From assembly GCA_016124855.1 (NCBI GenBank), contig WGMX01000005.1, forward strand, positions 34,488-98,487: a stretch of DNA of 64,000 nucleotides, given 5' to 3'. Below are positions 1 to 8,710 of the stretch, piece by piece (position 1 is the stretch's first letter; every line of letters begins with the position of its first letter). Under the pieces are notes generated by a model. That model ran no database searches. It was not told the origin of the DNA and saw only the letters and a program-made list of their open reading frames with translations. This DNA comes from Anaerolineaceae bacterium (GTDB taxonomy: Bacteria > Chloroflexota > Anaerolineae > Aggregatilineales > Phototrophicaceae). A program made the translations under genes and the position numbers.

Positions 1-1
1 C

Positions 2-1831
2 ATGAGCCTGTTTATACTGCCGTGTCTCGTTCTCATGACGACGGTCGCGCTCGCAATTCCCCGTGTTGAAGCAGCACCTAATGGATTTGTAACCCCCTGC
101 GGCACGAATTTTTGTTTGAACGGACAGGTCTTTAACGTTGCAGGGACGAATAACCATTATTTGGGGTTTGGAACCCGAGCCGAAGTTGACCAAGTTCTCA
201 GTGACGCAAAAGCGATGAGCGTTAATGTGGTGCGTACGATTATGCATTCGGTTCGCGGTTCGCTGGACAGCACCCAACAAAACCAAGGTGCCGTGCCATT
301 AAAGTGGAACTGGGGCAGCACCGCCGAGTCCAGCAATTTGGGCATGAATGGGGTTTATATCCTCTATTGGGATACTGCATCTAATAAGATGGCATGGAAC
401 GACAGCACCGAAAACGGTTTGGGTCGTTGGGATTATGTCATCTGGAAAGCCAAACAGCTAAACCTGAAACTGAACATTGCCCTGCTGGACTTCTGGCAGT
501 GGGCAGGTGGTGTGCAGCAGATTAACTCCAATTTTAAACGCGGCAGCTATGACGCAAAAAACGCGCCTGACCGCTACACATTCTTTTTCCAAAATGCTGA
601 CACGCAGCAGTTTTACAGGGAGTGGGTGAATCACGTTCTCAACCGTACCAATACCTTGACGGGCATCAAATATAAGGACGAGCCAACCATATTCGCATGG
701 GATTTAATGAACGAACCCGAAATGGCGGGGTCCGGTCTGGGTCGTCAATGGATTAGCGCTATGTCTGCTTACGTCAAGACTATCGACCCAAATCATATGG
801 TCGCTTCTGGCAACGAGGGATTTGCCGACGGTCACGCAGGGAGCAATCCTCAGATTGAAATGGGGATTTCGACCATCGATTTTGCAACATGGCACACCTA
901 CCCTGTTTATCATAACCTTTCAACCAATGATGTCGTCAACTTGATTAACACCAACTGCCAGATTGGCGCCAATGGCAAAAAGCCAGTGTTACTTCAAGAA
1001 TTCGGTTATCCATCATCGAAGTCTGATCAAAGCACTGCCTATGCATTGTGGCTTAATACCATTCAAAATAATCCTAACTGTGCTGGTTGGCTTTATTGGC
1101 GGCTGGTCAGTAAACAACAAAATGGTCAATATCCGGCAGATAATGGTGAACATCTCGACATATACAATAACAACAGCGCCTCGGCACAGGTATTCAAAAA
1201 TGCAGCGGCCAAGTTAATCGCCCGCAATGGGAGTGCGCCTGCCACCAATACACCTGCACCTGTTAGCACAACTATCCCGACGAGCGCACCGCTGCCAACA
1301 AACATACCCTTACCATCCAATACACCGATGCCAACAACTGCCGCACAAGGTGCTGTCGAAACCTTTGTCAAAGCCATTAACTTCAATGGTTCGGTGGTCA
1401 CGATTCAGGGAAACACGTGGCTCAGTTTCAGCAGCGCGCTGGGACAGGGCTTGAGTGTTTCGGGTGCGGCCACGGATACCAAAGCACTGCCACCCAATCC
1501 GGCGACTGATGCGGCTACCGATCAAATGTTGGATACGCTCATTTATGCATCGACTGATCCGGGAACCATTAACCTTACTCAAACCATACCCAACGGCACT
1601 TACCATATTTATCTGTGGACGATGGAGAACTACGCCGGAAACCAACGTCGTTGGAACCTCACTGCCGAAGGTATTCCAATGGCGAACAATCTGGGTGATC
1701 TAGGAATGAACCAGTGGAAGCGCTATGGTGCATATACAGTGGTTGTCGTGGATGGGAATCTTAACTTGAGTTTAATCGGCGTGGTAGGTCGCCCCATGCT
1801 TATGGGTATGGAGATTTACGCCTTCAAATAA
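2..1831 (+). CDS. Secreted GH5 beta-mannanase-like glycoside hydrolase with C-terminal malectin-like domain
   Basis: Likely an extracellular endo-acting enzyme on mannan or a related beta-glycan. The N-terminus is hydrophobic and ends in an Ala-rich cleavage region before APNG, but has no basic n-region, and the Met lies at base 2, so the true start may be upstream of the window. Residues about 28-400 look like a GH5 (subfamily 7-like) barrel: GTNNHYL near residue 48, acid/base Glu238 in WDLMNEP, nucleophile Glu333 in LLQEFGYP. A Thr/Pro/Ser linker spans about 412-450, then a beta-rich domain (about 455-609) resembling malectin-like carbohydrate-binding modules. It stands alone, followed by a perfect hairpin. 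Family call is firm; mannan specificity is inferred. Confidence 0.85.
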   Translation: MSLFILPCLVLMTTVALAIPRVEAAPNGFVTPCGTNFCLNGQVFNVAGTNNHYLGFGTRAEVDQVLSDAKAMSVNVVRTIMHSVRGSLDSTQQNQGAVPLKWNWGSTAESSNLGMNGVYILYWDTASNKMAWNDSTENGLGRWDYVIWKAKQLNLKLNIALLDFWQWAGGVQQINSNFKRGSYDAKNAPDRYTFFFQNADTQQFYREWVNHVLNRTNTLTGIKYKDEPTIFAWDLMNEPEMAGSGLGRQWISAMSAYVKTIDPNHMVASGNEGFADGHAGSNPQIEMGISTIDFATWHTYPVYHNLSTNDVVNLINTNCQIGANGKKPVLLQEFGYPSSKSDQSTAYALWLNTIQNNPNCAGWLYWRLVSKQQNGQYPADNGEHLDIYNNNSASAQVFKNAAAKLIARNGSAPATNTPAPVSTTIPTSAPLPTNIPLPSNTPMPTTAAQGAVETFVKAINFNGSVVTIQGNTWLSFSSALGQGLSVSGAATDTKALPPNPATDAATDQMLDTLIYASTDPGTINLTQTIPNGTYHIYLWTMENYAGNQRRWNLTAEGIPMANNLGDLGMNQWKRYGAYTVVVVDGNLNLSLIGVVGRPMLMGMEIYAFK

Positions 1832-1868
1832 CGCCTAGGGTGTCTCCGAAAACCGCATAATATCCATA

Positions 1869-1896
1869 ATGAGAGCGCTTAACCGAGCGCTCTCAT
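1869..1896 (+). terminator. Perfect 11-bp hairpin after the GH5 gene
   Basis: ATGAGAGCGCT and AGCGCTCTCAT form a perfect 11-bp stem around a 6-nt loop. There is no strong T-tract, so it may terminate inefficiently or protect the mRNA end. The longest ORF for the next gene would start inside this stem, which argues for the downstream Met at 1947. Confidence 0.5.
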
Positions 1897-1946
1897 GCTA
1901 TACTCTGCCCAATATTCTAACTATCCAACGAACGAGCAATGATTTT

Positions 1947-3962
1947 ATGCATTCTACTAGCATGGTCGGTGTAGATATTGGTGGAACGTTTACCGATTTA
2001 GTGGTTAGTGAAGAGGGACAGCTCAAAATCCATAAACTTTTGAGTACACCTGCTAATCCAGCGCAGGCTATGTTAGCTGGTCTTGAAATCATTACACCCG
2101 GTGGATTATCTGCGCTGCAACGGGTGTCGCATGGCTCAACAGTGGCGACCAACGCCATTTTGGAACGCAAAGGCGCGAAAACCGCACTCATCACGACCCA
2201 AGGTTTCCGTGACCTGCTGTTCATCGGTCGTCAAAATCGTCCGCAGCTTTACGCCTTGCAGCCTCAACTACCTCCGCCGTTGATTCCACGCCGTTGGTGC
2301 TACGAAATCCCTGAACGTCTAGATTACACCGGCGCGGTTTTAACGCCGCTCGACACAGATACGCTTGACCGTGTTCTCGATGACATCGCCGAACAAGGTA
2401 TCGAGTCGGTAGCTGTATGCCTCTTATATAGCTACGTCAATGCGGCTCACGAGCAGGCCGTGAAGCAGCGTATCCTTGAACGCAATCTGCTGCAAGAATG
2501 GCAAATAGCCCTTTCAAGTGATGTTCTGCCCGAATTCCGAGAATACGAACGGGCCAGCACCGCCGCGCTGGATGCTTATGTCCGACCCGTCATGAGCCGT
2601 TACCTGACCACACTCGAAAATCGACTAAACGCCAACAGCAATCGTGTCTCGTTACGCATTATGAAATCAGACGGCGGTGTAATGAGCGCCGGACGCGCCC
2701 GTCAACAAGCCGTACAAACCGCGCTCAGTGGGCCAGCCGCCGGTGTCATCGGCGCATTTCACATCGCAAAACTGGCAGGCTACGACCATATCATTACGCT
2801 GGATATTGGTGGCACATCAACCGATGTTGCTATTTGTCCCGGCGCACCGGTTCGCCGTCCCGAAAGTGAAATTGACGGCCTGCCGCTGCGAATCCGGCTG
2901 CTGGATATTGAAACCATTGGCGCGGGTGGCGGGTCAATTGCGCGGCTCGATGCCGGTAATGCGCTGCGTGTCGGGCCAGAAAGTGCTGGATCAACACCGG
3001 GGCCGATCTGCTACGGGCGCGGCGGCACGAGCATCACCGTCAGCGATGCCAACGCCGTACTCGGTCGGCTTGACCCTGACCATTTCCTCGGTGGCAGTAT
3101 GAGTCTCGATGTAAAAAATGCTCAGGCGGCGATCCATAAACTCGCCAGTGATATGCATCTCAGTCCATCAGCGGCAGCAGCGGGCATTATCAATATTGCG
3201 AATGTGAATATTGACCGTGCTGTTCGGCGCGTGTCGGTGGCACGGGGATACGATCCTCGCGGATTTACTTTGGTGGCATTTGGAGGTGCGGGCCCCTTAC
3301 ATGCTTGTGAAGTTGCCGCACGGCTCGATATCCCACGAGTCCTCATCCCGCGTTATCCCGGTGTGTTGTGCGCCTTCGGTTTGCTCGTCGCCGATGTCGC
3401 CCTCGATTACAGCCGTTCAGTGTTGGGCTTATACACCAACAATACCCCTACTCAATTGGACGGTCTGCTTGCTGAAATGCTCATGCAGGCCAAAACTGAA
3501 TTGGCTCAGGAAGGTATTCATGAGACAGAAATGGTTTTTCGCCCGACTATCGACATGCGTTATCAAGGTCAAGCCTATGAATTAAGCGTCAGCTTTCAAT
3601 CTGGCAGCAATGATTTAGTCGATGCTTTCCACAACTTGCATGAGCAAACGTATGGACATGCTCTGCGCGAACGGGCTGTTGAAGTGGTCAACATTCGTTT
3701 GCAAGCAGTCGGCGTTGTGGAAAAACCACAGCTCATCCCTGAAGAAATGGCTGGTGATTTGTCGCTTAATCAAGCGCATCTCGGTTATAAAACAACGATT
3801 ACAGGTGAGCAAATGGCGCTCTATGAACGGGATTTGCTGCCCATCGGCGCATCCTTCGATGGCCCTGCTCTCGCCTTCCAATTCGACAGCACCATTTACG
3901 TTGCTGAGGGCTGGCGTGCCAGAGTGGATGGCTATCGCAATTTAATTTTAGAACGTCAATAA
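1947..3962 (+). CDS. hyuA: Hydantoinase/oxoprolinase subunit A (N-methylhydantoinase A family)
   Basis: ATP-dependent ring-opening of hydantoins or oxoproline-like lactams, acting with the B subunit encoded at 7107. The start is set at MHSTSMVGVDIGG because the 1869 Met lies in a terminator-like hairpin; Met at 1962 is also possible. The N-terminal Hydant_A_N phosphate-binding motif DIGGTFTDLV is present, followed by the Hydantoinase_A signature around ALSGPAAGVIGA and LDIGGTSTDVA, and the family motif ETIGAGGGSIA with STPGPICYGRGG. About 671 residues is normal for the family. The B subunit is usually adjacent but here lies about 3.1 kb downstream, with three same-strand genes between. The substrate cannot be read from sequence. 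Confidence 0.9.
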   Translation: MHSTSMVGVDIGGTFTDLVVSEEGQLKIHKLLSTPANPAQAMLAGLEIITPGGLSALQRVSHGSTVATNAILERKGAKTALITTQGFRDLLFIGRQNRPQLYALQPQLPPPLIPRRWCYEIPERLDYTGAVLTPLDTDTLDRVLDDIAEQGIESVAVCLLYSYVNAAHEQAVKQRILERNLLQEWQIALSSDVLPEFREYERASTAALDAYVRPVMSRYLTTLENRLNANSNRVSLRIMKSDGGVMSAGRARQQAVQTALSGPAAGVIGAFHIAKLAGYDHIITLDIGGTSTDVAICPGAPVRRPESEIDGLPLRIRLLDIETIGAGGGSIARLDAGNALRVGPESAGSTPGPICYGRGGTSITVSDANAVLGRLDPDHFLGGSMSLDVKNAQAAIHKLASDMHLSPSAAAAGIINIANVNIDRAVRRVSVARGYDPRGFTLVAFGGAGPLHACEVAARLDIPRVLIPRYPGVLCAFGLLVADVALDYSRSVLGLYTNNTPTQLDGLLAEMLMQAKTELAQEGIHETEMVFRPTIDMRYQGQAYELSVSFQSGSNDLVDAFHNLHEQTYGHALRERAVEVVNIRLQAVGVVEKPQLIPEEMAGDLSLNQAHLGYKTTITGEQMALYERDLLPIGASFDGPALAFQFDSTIYVAEGWRARVDGYRNLILERQ

Positions 3963-4006
3963 TTTCATCAACTTCTTTGTCCTAACATCTATTGAAAAGA
4001 GCAATC

Positions 4007-4771
4007 ATGCGTAAAAGTAAAATTCTGGCAAAAGTACGGGCAGGCCAACCGGCACGGCTGGCGATGATGGGTTACTTCATTCCGGCGTTTGTGGCTTATG
4101 CCGCCAAATTGGGTTTTGATGGCATCTGGTTGGACATGGAACACCACAACTTTGATGACCGCGAAGTCCAAGCCCTGTTGGCCTTTTTCCACCTTTACGA
4201 TATTGACTGCCTCGTTCGTCCACCGACCCGTGAAAAACCCCGTTTGTATCGTTATCTGGAAGATGGTGCGACGGGTCTAATAATTCCGCACGTCAACGAT
4301 GCTGAAACAGCGCGGGACTTGGTGCAAAGCGTCAAGTTTCCGCCGGTAGGAGATCGGGGTATTCATGGACGCGGCTTGGATGCCAACTTCGGCCTCGATA
4401 CGAAAGACGCGCTAGTCGAAAACGCCCTAAAAGAAACGTTCGTCGTCGTACAGATCGAAACCCCGCAAGCCTTAGCCCAAGCCGAACAAATGGCCGCTAT
4501 TCCCGGTTTAGATGGTTTGTATGTTGGCCCTGCCGATTTAGGACTGCGCCTTAAGCTGCAACCCGACGGCATCCACGTCAATAAGGCGATTGCTCAAATC
4601 GCTGCCATTTGTCGCCAGCATGGCAAGATGTGGGGATCGCTGGCTGCGACCGAAGAAGATTTGATTTTGCACCGTGACTTGGACGCGACCCTGCAAGTGT
4701 GGGGCGTTGACGCACGTATCCTCCAAGCTGGCCTCACCCAAGCATGGGCCGATTTGGAACGCGTATTGTAA
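4007..4771 (+). CDS. HpcH/HpaI-family class II aldolase
   Basis: Predicted metal-dependent pyruvate (retro)aldolase of the 4-hydroxy-2-oxo-heptanedioate aldolase family, cytosolic. Visible motifs are WLDMEHH near the N-terminus, GDRGIHGRG (substrate-phosphate/glycine loop), VVQIETPQAL with the metal-ligand Glu, and GLYVGPADLG with the metal-ligand Asp. The ORF track starts at a TTG (3992); ATG 4007 with AAAGAG just upstream is preferred, giving 254 residues, the usual family length. It begins 44 bp after hyuA and probably shares its transcript, so it may act on a downstream carboxylated product of hydantoinase action; that link is inference. Confidence 0.88.
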   Translation: MRKSKILAKVRAGQPARLAMMGYFIPAFVAYAAKLGFDGIWLDMEHHNFDDREVQALLAFFHLYDIDCLVRPPTREKPRLYRYLEDGATGLIIPHVNDAETARDLVQSVKFPPVGDRGIHGRGLDANFGLDTKDALVENALKETFVVVQIETPQALAQAEQMAAIPGLDGLYVGPADLGLRLKLQPDGIHVNKAIAQIAAICRQHGKMWGSLAATEEDLILHRDLDATLQVWGVDARILQAGLTQAWADLERVL

Positions 4772-4825
4772 TTGACCCTTTATGAACCCTTATGGTATCA
4801 TCTCATTAAGATGAGTATAAGGAGT

Positions 4826-4867
4826 ATGAAAATTCGTAACAGTAATCGACTCAATGACTGCTCTTAA
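4826..4867 (+). promoter_or_regulatory. Possible short upstream ORF overlapping the RNA ligase start
   Basis: A 13-codon ORF beginning ATGAAAATTCGT sits one base after an AAGGAG sequence and ends 14 bases inside the ligase gene, in another frame. The ligase ATG itself lacks a close Shine-Dalgarno, so translational coupling through this mini-ORF is possible. The one-base spacing of the AAGGAG is poor for the mini-ORF. Speculative. Confidence 0.3.
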
Positions 4868-5900
4868 GGCGCTTGTACGTTCGGGTGAAACCAACTGGAA
4901 ACAGTATGGCGAGGTCTACACTGCTTATTTCGATGATCTGGTATTGTTCAATTACACCGCATTGGCTCAATACACCGAACGTTGGAATTGGTTTGAACTC
5001 AACAGTCGCGGCTTAATTCTCAATCGCAAAACTGGGGAAATAGTTGCCTTACCTTTCCCTAAGTTTTTCAATTGGGGCGAAGGTGGACGCGTAACCAACG
5101 CACCGATTCAATCCATCACCGAAAAAATTGATGGCAGTCTTGGGATTCTCTATCGGGTAAATGACAAGTTCCGTATTGCCACTCGCGGTGCTTTTCAAAG
5201 CGAACAAGCCTTATGGGCAACCCAATATCTCAATAACCACTTCAATCTATCCGGTTTAGACAACGATCTCACCTTACTATTCGAGATTGTTTACCCTGAT
5301 AATCGCATTGTTGTGCATTATGGCGACCGTGAAGATTTGGTATTAATTGGTGCACGTAATCGGCTCACGGGGGAAACATTACAAATTCCAGCGCTCAAAG
5401 AATTGAGTACACGCTTCGGATTCAATCTGCCAACGGTATACGACTTTGGCAGTATAGAGGATATGTTACAAGCCGCGGCAAAATTGAAAGTCGATTATGA
5501 AGGTTGGGTCGCGACCTTTGGCGATGGCAGTATGTTCAAATTCAAAGGCGCGATGTATCAATTGGCTCATCGCTTTTTGACAGGTGTGACCTTTAATCAA
5601 GTGCTTCAAGCTGTCGCCAATGGTCAATTTGACAACCTTATTGAAGGTGTACCCGATGAATTTCTAGTCACCGTTCGGGAATACAAACGAACTATTGATG
5701 ACAAAGTGGCAGAAATAATCACTTTTGTGATAACTGAAATGCAATCGGCTCCAAAAGATTCTCGCAAGGAATTTGCACTTTGGGCGCAAACTGTGAAGGT
5801 ACGTTACGCAAGAGTCATGAAAGTGCATCCATCGTACTTTTTCGCGGCACTGGATAACAAGCCGCTTGAACCACTTATCTATAAGCATGCGTTTGAATAA
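4854..5900 (+). CDS. T4 RNA ligase 1-like RNA ligase
   Basis: Predicted ATP-dependent RNA end-joining enzyme of the T4 Rnl1 family. Nucleotidyltransferase motif I is ITEKIDGSLG with nucleophile Lys91. Further signatures are IATRGAF (about 108-114), LLFEIVYP with Glu144 (motif IIIa region), DYEGWVATF (motif IV, about 214-222) and MFKFKG with Lys229 and Lys231 (motif V). The N-terminal region with SRGLIL is also typical of Rnl1-type proteins. At 348 residues it is near T4 Rnl1 in length. The only available start after an in-frame TGA is ATG 4854, which lacks a nearby Shine-Dalgarno. It lies in the same direction between the aldolase and hyuB. Role is unknown: RNA repair is the natural guess. 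Confidence 0.85.
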   Translation: MTALKALVRSGETNWKQYGEVYTAYFDDLVLFNYTALAQYTERWNWFELNSRGLILNRKTGEIVALPFPKFFNWGEGGRVTNAPIQSITEKIDGSLGILYRVNDKFRIATRGAFQSEQALWATQYLNNHFNLSGLDNDLTLLFEIVYPDNRIVVHYGDREDLVLIGARNRLTGETLQIPALKELSTRFGFNLPTVYDFGSIEDMLQAAAKLKVDYEGWVATFGDGSMFKFKGAMYQLAHRFLTGVTFNQVLQAVANGQFDNLIEGVPDEFLVTVREYKRTIDDKVAEIITFVITEMQSAPKDSRKEFALWAQTVKVRYARVMKVHPSYFFAALDNKPLEPLIYKHAFE

Positions 5901-5918
5901 CAGCGCTTCATATCGGCT

Positions 5919-5995
5919 GTGAATGAAAATACCTCATCTTCCTCATCGACTTTTACGTTAGTATGAGGAATGAGGTTGTCACGCTGTTCATTCAC
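5919..5995. repeat. Nested inverted repeat, possible long hairpin
   Basis: Outer arms GTGAATGAA and TTCATTCAC are perfect complements; inside them CCTCATCTTCCTCAT pairs with ATGAGGAATGAGG apart from a two-base bulge. The second outer arm could also pair with GTGAATAAGAA just downstream, giving two alternative structures. It lies 18 bp after the ligase stop. The rest of the 5901-6198 gap shows nothing else recognisable. Confidence 0.55.
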
Positions 5996-6198
5996 GCCGC
6001 AGTGAATAAGAACCAACCCATGAGCTGTAGATAATGTACCAGCCGTCTACCTTAATAAATGTCTATGGATTGTTGAGCAGGCCAAAAACTGCCCACAATC
6101 AGTGTTGAGACGCTTGCAGGCCGTCAATTTTCGAAAGCAGCCAACAGATAGCCAAGGCGGAATGTGAATGAAGCAACGTGATCAAAGAAAATAGACCT

Positions 6199-7098
6199 AT
6201 GACTCAACCGCTAATTGCAAAGTCACCGTCTTTAGCTGAGCGTGTACGGAACATTCCCCGTGAACTGATCACACTCATCACCATCGCATTGATATTCGCG
6301 GTGGTATGGTGGCTATTAGCACTCTCTCAACGCGACGGAACCCGTTTCTTGATCTGGGATGACCAAGCCTCCACCTTTACCTCGGCACTCACCTTTCTAA
6401 GCCACCCTAACGACTCTCCGGGATTTTTCAATCCACCTTGGGCCATGATTTTGCTTATTCCCTTCGATCCACTACCATTAGAATGGGCAGCCTTCGCTCA
6501 AATATGCTTATATTACGTACTCTTAGCAGGTATCGTTTATAAATTCGGTGGGAATAAATGGTCACTGATCGTCGCACTGACATCCCTTCTGGCAGTCGAT
6601 ACCGCGCTCGAAATTAACATCGACTGGATGGTATGTATTGGTTTACTTGTGCCAGCCGTTTGGAGTGCACCGTTTCTGATGGTCAAGCCACAAGCCGCAT
6701 TCGGCTACGTATTCAGTTTTAAACGGCGTCATTTTATTCGCGCCAGCATCGTTGGATTGATCGTTATGCTCGCGGCCTTTATCATTTGGGGCAATTGGCC
6801 GCTGGCGATGTGGAATGCTATCCAAATTTACGATACAAACGTATTGGTCAACCTTGCGCCTAAAAACATTATCACGCTGCCCGTTTCAATTATCATCGGT
6901 ATTGCATTGGGTATATATGCTTTCCGCAAGCGTGATCCAATTTTGTGTACGGCGGCGGGTTTCTTTTTTGTGCCCTATACCGCCCCCAATAGCGTACTGA
7001 TTATTTTCACCTTACTGGCTTGTCGCTGGCCACGTATACTGTTGCTTGTGAGCGCGGTTTGCTGGTTTATTGTCATAGGTTTACTGCTCGCCAAATAA
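6199..7098 (+). CDS. Polytopic membrane protein, GT87/DUF2029-like
   Basis: An integral membrane protein of about 299 residues with roughly eight hydrophobic segments. An acidic WDDQAS in the first extracytoplasmic loop, NPPWAMILLIP and the KPQAAFG motif recall GT-C fold glycosyltransferases of the GT87 type, which use polyprenyl-phosphate sugars, but it is shorter than the usual 400 or so residues. A GTG at 6178 is an alternative start; neither has a good Shine-Dalgarno. It is 8 bp upstream of hyuB, so the two are almost certainly co-transcribed. No functional link to hydantoinase is apparent. The family assignment is tentative. Confidence 0.55.
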   Translation: MTQPLIAKSPSLAERVRNIPRELITLITIALIFAVVWWLLALSQRDGTRFLIWDDQASTFTSALTFLSHPNDSPGFFNPPWAMILLIPFDPLPLEWAAFAQICLYYVLLAGIVYKFGGNKWSLIVALTSLLAVDTALEINIDWMVCIGLLVPAVWSAPFLMVKPQAAFGYVFSFKRRHFIRASIVGLIVMLAAFIIWGNWPLAMWNAIQIYDTNVLVNLAPKNIITLPVSIIIGIALGIYAFRKRDPILCTAAGFFFVPYTAPNSVLIIFTLLACRWPRILLLVSAVCWFIVIGLLLAK

Positions 7099-7106
7099 GG
7101 ATATAA

Positions 7107-8678
7107 ATGAACACAAGCGTAGACCCCATTTCACTGGAAGTATTTAAGAACCTCTTTGCGGCGGTTGCCGAGGAAATGGGTGTGACGCTGCAACGTGCCA
7201 GCTTCAGCCCCAACATCCGTGAACGGCTGGACTTTAGCTGCGCGGTATTCGATGCCCAAGCACGAATGGTCGCGCAGGCCGCCCACATTCCGGTACACCT
7301 CGGTAGTATGCCCGCCTCAGTCGAGTCGGCACTGAGTGAGTTTGAAAGCCTCTCAGCCGGCGATGTCATCATTCTGAATGATCCCTATCACGGCGGCACA
7401 CATCTGCCCGATATCACGATGGTGTCGCCTGTTTTTGTGGACGGTGAAGTGCGCTTTTTCGTTGCCAGCCGTGCCCATCACGCTGATGTCGGTGGCATGT
7501 CACCGGGATCACTGCCGCTTAGCACCGAACTCTATCAAGAGGGCATCATTATCCCGCCCATCAAATTGATTGATGCTGGCAAGCGTAATACAGGTGTTTT
7601 AGGACTTATCACCGCCAACAGCCGCGCACCGGAAGAAAGACTTGGCGATCTCGAAGCGCAGTTGGCTTCGCAGCGAGTCGGCGAAAAACGATTACTGGCG
7701 ATGGTAGCTGAACATGGTGAAGCGCAGGTTAGTGATCATGCTGCTGCACTCCTCGATTACTCACGCCGCATGACCGAGTCGGTGATCGCCGCTATTCCGG
7801 ATGGCGAATACACTTTTGAAGATGCGATGGAAGGTGATGGGCAGCACGAATTCCGCATCCCGATTAAAGCGACTCTGAGAGTCAGCGGCTCAAAATTGAC
7901 GGTTGATTTCACAGGCAGCGCGGCACAGGTCGCAGGAAATATCAACGCGGTTGAGGCCATTGTGCGCTCCGCAACGTGGTACTGCATCCGTTTATTGGCA
8001 GAGGACGATGTGCCTGTCAATCATGGGTGTTTCGCGCCCGTAAGCGTTATTACGCCACCTCACAGCTTACTTAATCCTGTGTTTCCGGCAGCGGTCGCCG
8101 TCGGCAACACCGAAACCGGACAACGCGTAGTTGATACGGTACTCGGTGCGTTGGCCCAAGCCTTGCCCGGTCACATCCCGGCAGCCAGCCAAGGCAGTAT
8201 GAATAACTTCACCTTTGGTGGGAACCACAACGGGCGGGCATTCGTCTACTATGAAACGATTGCGGGCGGGCATGGTGCAGGCATATTAGGTGATGGCCTA
8301 AGTGGTCGCCACAGCCACATGACCAACACCCGCAATACCCCTGTCGAAGTGCTGGAATATGCCCTACCTGTGCGCGTCATGGAATATGCCCTGCGCGAAA
8401 CTTCAGGCGGCAAAGGTGAGCATCACGGTGGTAATGGCATTAAGCGCGTATATGAGTTTCTCGTGCCTGCGACCATCACCATCAACAGTGAGCGCCGTAT
8501 TTACGCGCCCTACGGCTTAGAAGGTGGCGCAGCCGGAGAAAAGGGCGAAAACAAAATTATCCGCCGTGACCAATCGATCCAAAATGCCAGCGGCAAATTC
8601 ACCGGCAGCGTCGAAGCAGGTGACTGTGTTGTGCTGGAAACGCCGGGTGGTGGCGGATGGAGAAGTTCAAAAAGCTAA
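7107..8678 (+). CDS. hyuB: Hydantoinase/oxoprolinase subunit B
   Basis: B subunit of the hydantoinase/oxoprolinase complex, partner of HyuA. Typical motifs are ERLDFSCAVFD and HIPVHLGSMPAS near the N-terminus, NDPYHGGTHLPDI, RAHHADVGGMSPGS with metal-binding histidines, and the Gly-rich end AGDCVVLETPGGGGW. The ATG follows AAGGA at good spacing. Length (523) matches the family. The gene is separated from hyuA by three genes on the same strand, which suggests later insertions between the subunits or a loosely organised operon. Confidence 0.92.
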   Translation: MNTSVDPISLEVFKNLFAAVAEEMGVTLQRASFSPNIRERLDFSCAVFDAQARMVAQAAHIPVHLGSMPASVESALSEFESLSAGDVIILNDPYHGGTHLPDITMVSPVFVDGEVRFFVASRAHHADVGGMSPGSLPLSTELYQEGIIIPPIKLIDAGKRNTGVLGLITANSRAPEERLGDLEAQLASQRVGEKRLLAMVAEHGEAQVSDHAAALLDYSRRMTESVIAAIPDGEYTFEDAMEGDGQHEFRIPIKATLRVSGSKLTVDFTGSAAQVAGNINAVEAIVRSATWYCIRLLAEDDVPVNHGCFAPVSVITPPHSLLNPVFPAAVAVGNTETGQRVVDTVLGALAQALPGHIPAASQGSMNNFTFGGNHNGRAFVYYETIAGGHGAGILGDGLSGRHSHMTNTRNTPVEVLEYALPVRVMEYALRETSGGKGEHHGGNGIKRVYEFLVPATITINSERRIYAPYGLEGGAAGEKGENKIIRRDQSIQNASGKFTGSVEAGDCVVLETPGGGGWRSSKS

Positions 8679-8710
8679 TCTGACTTCATGAGCACTATCA
8701 GGAGCGATTT

